The notes under the pieces: model-generated
The model's database searches: none
Told to the model about the DNA's origin: nothing
The model's input: the letters and a program-made list of their open reading frames with translations, nothing else
Shown here: positions 61,993 through 64,000 of the stretch, in pieces
Layout: each line of letters begins with the position of its first letter
Numbering within the stretch: position 1 is the first letter of the stretch
Assembly: GCA_011525745.1 (NCBI GenBank)
Contig: WYBU01000105.1
Coordinates: forward strand, 31,734-95,733
Direction of reading: 5' to 3'
DNA length: 64,000 nucleotides
DNA from: Planctomycetaceae bacterium
GTDB taxonomy: Bacteria > Planctomycetota > Phycisphaerae > UBA1845 > UTPLA1
Program-made: the position numbers and the translations under genes

Positions 61993-63543
61993 ATGTTCAC
62001 GCCCTACGCACCGGAGACTTACGTCAACTTCTCCGCATCCGAGCCGCGACAGAAGATGCTGGCTGCCTTGAAACTGGTCGAATCCCAACTGGGTCGAACC
62101 TATCCGCTGCGCATCGGCGGCAGGAAGGTCGAGACGTCGAAGACGTTCACGTCGATCAACCCCGCCAACTACAAGCAGGTGGTCGGCGTCATGTCCAAGG
62201 CGGGGACGGAACAGGCCGAGGCTGCCATCGCCGCCGCCGATGCCGCGTTCAAGACCTGGCGCCGCGTGCCGCCCGACGAGCGCGCCCGTTACCTGGTCAA
62301 AGCCGCCGCGATCATGCGCCGCCGCATCTACGAGTTCAGCGCGTGGATGTGTTACGAGGAGTCCAAGCCCTGGATCGAGGCCTATGCCGACACGTGCGAG
62401 GCCATCGACTTCATGGAGTTCTACGCTCGCGAGATGGTTCGCCTGGGCGGTTCGCATCCGACGACGCCCTGGCCCGGCGAAGAAAACGAGGTTCGCTACA
62501 TCGCTCTCGGCGTGGGCGTGGTGATCCCGCCGTGGAATTTCCCGCTGGCGATCTGCGTCGGCATGACGACCGCCGCGATCGTCACGGGCAACACCGTCGT
62601 GCTCAAGCCCGCCTCGGCCTCGCCCGTCATCGCCGCGAAGTTCGCCGAGCTGATGGAGGAAGTCAGCCTGCCGCCGGGCGTCCTGAACTTCGTTCCCGGC
62701 AGCGGCGGCGAAGTCGGCGACACCCTGGTGCTGCATCCACGCACGCGGTTCATCTCGTTCACCGGCTCGCGCGACGTGGGCCTGGGCATTTTCAAGAAAG
62801 CCGCCGAGATCGCACCGGGACAAATCTGGCTCAAGCGCACCATCCTCGAAATGGGCGGCAAGGACGCGATCGTCGTCGACGAAACGGCCGATCTCGACGC
62901 GGCGGCCGAAGGCGTCGTGGCTGGGGCGTTCGGCTTCCAGGGTCAGAAGTGCTCGGCCTGCTCGCGGCTGATCGTTCATCGCGACGTGCACGACGCCCTG
63001 CTGGAACGCGTCGTCGAGCGCGCCCGCAAGCTGACGATCGGCGACGTGACGTCGGCCGAGAACTTCAACATGGGCGCCGTCATCGACGAGGCGGCGTACA
63101 AAAAGCATCAGGAATACATCGCCGTCGGCCGCAGGGAGGGCAAGGCGGTGCTGGCCGACGGCCGAGTGCCCGAGGGCGGTTACTTCATCCCGCCGACCAT
63201 CTTCGACGGCATCGCTCCGAAGGCGCGCCTGGCGCAGGAGGAGGTCTTCGGCCCGGTGCTGGCGGTCATCGCCGGCGGCAGCTTCGACGAACTGCTCGAC
63301 ATCGCCAACAACACCGAGTACGGCCTGACCGGCGCGCTCTACTCACGGGACCGCGCCCGGTTGGAGCGCGCGCGGCACGAGTTTCACGTCGGCAATCTCT
63401 ACTTCAACCGCAAGTGCACCGGCGCGCTGGTGGACGTGCAGCCGTTCGGCGGCTTCAACATGTCCGGCACCGACAGCAAGGCCGGCGGGCGGGACTACCT
63501 GCAACTGTTCATGCAGGCCAAGACGATCTGCGAGCGGTGGTGA
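61993..63543 (+). CDS. pruA: 1-pyrroline-5-carboxylate dehydrogenase
   Basis: Oxidises glutamate-5-semialdehyde (P5C) to glutamate with NAD, the last step of proline catabolism. The 516-residue protein is a stand-alone form without a proline dehydrogenase domain. Evidence: VVIPPWNFPLAI and NTVVLKPASASPV (NAD site), SFTGSRDVG, Glu in LEMGGKD, catalytic Cys in GFQGQKCSACSR and the end VQPFGGFNMSGTDSKAGGRD-type segment. The start is ATG at 61993. Monocistronic; the proline dehydrogenase gene is not seen here. Confidence 0.94.
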   Translation: MFTPYAPETYVNFSASEPRQKMLAALKLVESQLGRTYPLRIGGRKVETSKTFTSINPANYKQVVGVMSKAGTEQAEAAIAAADAAFKTWRRVPPDERARYLVKAAAIMRRRIYEFSAWMCYEESKPWIEAYADTCEAIDFMEFYAREMVRLGGSHPTTPWPGEENEVRYIALGVGVVIPPWNFPLAICVGMTTAAIVTGNTVVLKPASASPVIAAKFAELMEEVSLPPGVLNFVPGSGGEVGDTLVLHPRTRFISFTGSRDVGLGIFKKAAEIAPGQIWLKRTILEMGGKDAIVVDETADLDAAAEGVVAGAFGFQGQKCSACSRLIVHRDVHDALLERVVERARKLTIGDVTSAENFNMGAVIDEAAYKKHQEYIAVGRREGKAVLADGRVPEGGYFIPPTIFDGIAPKARLAQEEVFGPVLAVIAGGSFDELLDIANNTEYGLTGALYSRDRARLERARHEFHVGNLYFNRKCTGALVDVQPFGGFNMSGTDSKAGGRDYLQLFMQAKTICERW

Positions 63544-63649
63544 GCGGCAGTGCGAGTCCGACTATCCCTGCGCCTGCTCACACCGAACGGGTTAACAGAA
63601 ACAAGGTCATAGCCGCCTTCACTCCGCGGTCTCTGCGCCTCTGAGTGAA

Positions 63650-63752
63650 CTTCGTCTTCCAATTTGTTCACGATTCGGGAGATGCGTTCTTTCAGGAGCA
63701 CTACATTGAAATTGATCAGCAGTCCCACGCGCTTGTCCGCGAGTCTCAGATA
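63650..63752 (-). pseudogene. C-terminal remnant of a GxxExxY family protein
   Basis: On the minus strand the frame reads YLRLADKRVGLLINFNVVLL then KERISRIVNKLEDEV, which matches the C-terminal end of GxxExxY proteins (about 125 aa, function unknown). The N-terminal three quarters are missing: homology stops exactly where the MITE-like element (63751-63879) begins. The surrounding open frame (63495-63872) is a chance join of repeat and remnant. Confidence 0.6.
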
Positions 63753-63879
63753 AGGCATCGCGCGGAAATAACGTGAACGAATCGCAGAAGGGTGGCACGG
63801 GCGTCCCGCCCGTCCGGAACAGGCAAGATGCCCGTACCACCCAAGATAATCGTTCAGGTTATTTGTGCGCAACTCCTTA
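63751..63879. mobile_element. MITE-like palindromic element, copy 2
   Basis: The left end TAAGGCATCGCGCGGAAATA and the right end, in reverse complement TAAGGAGTTGCGCACAAATA, match at about 25 of 32 positions when extended to TGAACGA. The interior GGTGGCACGGGC and GCCCGTACCACC is palindromic as in copy 1. About 129 bp; it replaces the 5' part of a GxxExxY gene and abuts an IS5-type element. Confidence 0.65.
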
Positions 63880-63900
63880 GAAAGTGTTTGAAAAGCGAAC

Positions 63901-64000
63901 TCACCCTGGACTGAGCCGATGCAGCATCACATTGATCATGGCAATGAGGATCATCGCTTCGCTGCTCGACGTGAGCGTTTCGTAGTCCTTCGACAGGCGC
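63901..64000 (-). CDS. IS5-type transposase, C-terminal end (partial)
   Basis: The minus-strand frame enters at the right edge and reads RLSKDYETLTSSSEAMILIA then MINVMLHRLSPG before the TGA at 63901-63903. RLSKDYE...SSEAMI.IAMI..MLRRL is the usual end of DDE transposases of IS5-family elements in the DDE_Tnp_1 group. The catalytic residues lie outside the window. TTAG at 63877-63880, next to AAAGTGTTTGAAAA, could be a target-site copy at the left terminus. Confidence 0.75.
   Translation of the reverse strand, partial: RLSKDYETLTSSSEAMILIAMINVMLHRLSPG

Noticed and set aside
1..64000. CRISPR array, rRNA, tRNA or prophage
   Set aside because: No regularly spaced direct repeats, no rRNA or tRNA sequence and no phage genes were seen; the repeats present are dispersed, not tandem arrays.

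Overview
The window is G+C-rich, gene-dense bacterial chromosome and looks like a member of the Planctomycetota; I cannot fix the class or genus. The clues are a squalene-cyclase-fold protein carrying duplicated DUF4159 domains, a signal peptidase I with very large insertions, a Ser/Thr kinase fused to a CHASE2-type sensor, an alginate-export-type porin beside a lipoprotein, a Trm112-like protein, and several families of short palindromic intergenic repeats of the kind common in planctomycete genomes. The content is mostly housekeeping, with no tRNA, rRNA, CRISPR array, prophage or obvious defence island.

Layout. 1-5.3 kb: a partial gene, orphan fliN, a YjbQ protein, citrate synthase, and the secreted DUF4159 protein. 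5.3-8.5 kb: thrS-infC behind a good promoter; the usual rpmI-rplT pair does not follow, and a MITE-like palindromic element lies there instead. 8.8-16.3 kb: an Mpo1-like protein, an OleB/haloalkane-dehalogenase-type hydrolase, a VOC protein, a B12/radical-SAM protein resembling HpnP, a porin-lipoprotein-cupin operon, and ferritin. 16.4-23.5 kb: an M28 peptidase, the Trm112-phosphoesterase-YidC cluster, an Fe-dependent alcohol dehydrogenase, and a carbon-nitrogen hydrolase. 23.7-29.4 kb: the CHASE2 kinase, signal peptidase I and an LptB-like ATPase. 29.5-35.6 kb: a YdeP-type molybdoenzyme divergent from a Na+/H+ antiporter, then an acetyl-CoA hydrolase-GNAT fusion. 35.9-47 kb: a TPR lipoprotein, a glycosyltransferase, an unnamed BshC-like protein, nadB, a CPBP protease, an RDD protein, a lipoprotein and small conserved proteins. 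47.3-47.6 kb: an orphan 46-residue gene with strong expression signals. 48-60 kb: nadE-yebC and the translation/transcription operon nusA-infB-DUF503-rbfA-HhH protein-giant TPR. 60.2-64 kb: a MalK/UgpC-type ATPase with a zinc-ribbon insertion and an operator-like promoter, a P5C dehydrogenase, then a decayed tail with a GxxExxY fragment, the second copy of the MITE-like element, and the end of an IS5-type transposase.

No large undescribed multi-gene system is evident. The strongest candidates for something new are the 46-aa acidic peptide locus at 47.26-47.64 kb, the MITE-like palindrome found at both ends of the window, the mosaic intergenic repeats, the zinc-ribbon/operator combination on the sugar-ABC-type ATPase, and a HhH-GPD protein without its catalytic lysine inside the nusA operon. 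Start sites were moved from the longest reading frame where ribosome-binding sites, homology or repeat content argued for it.
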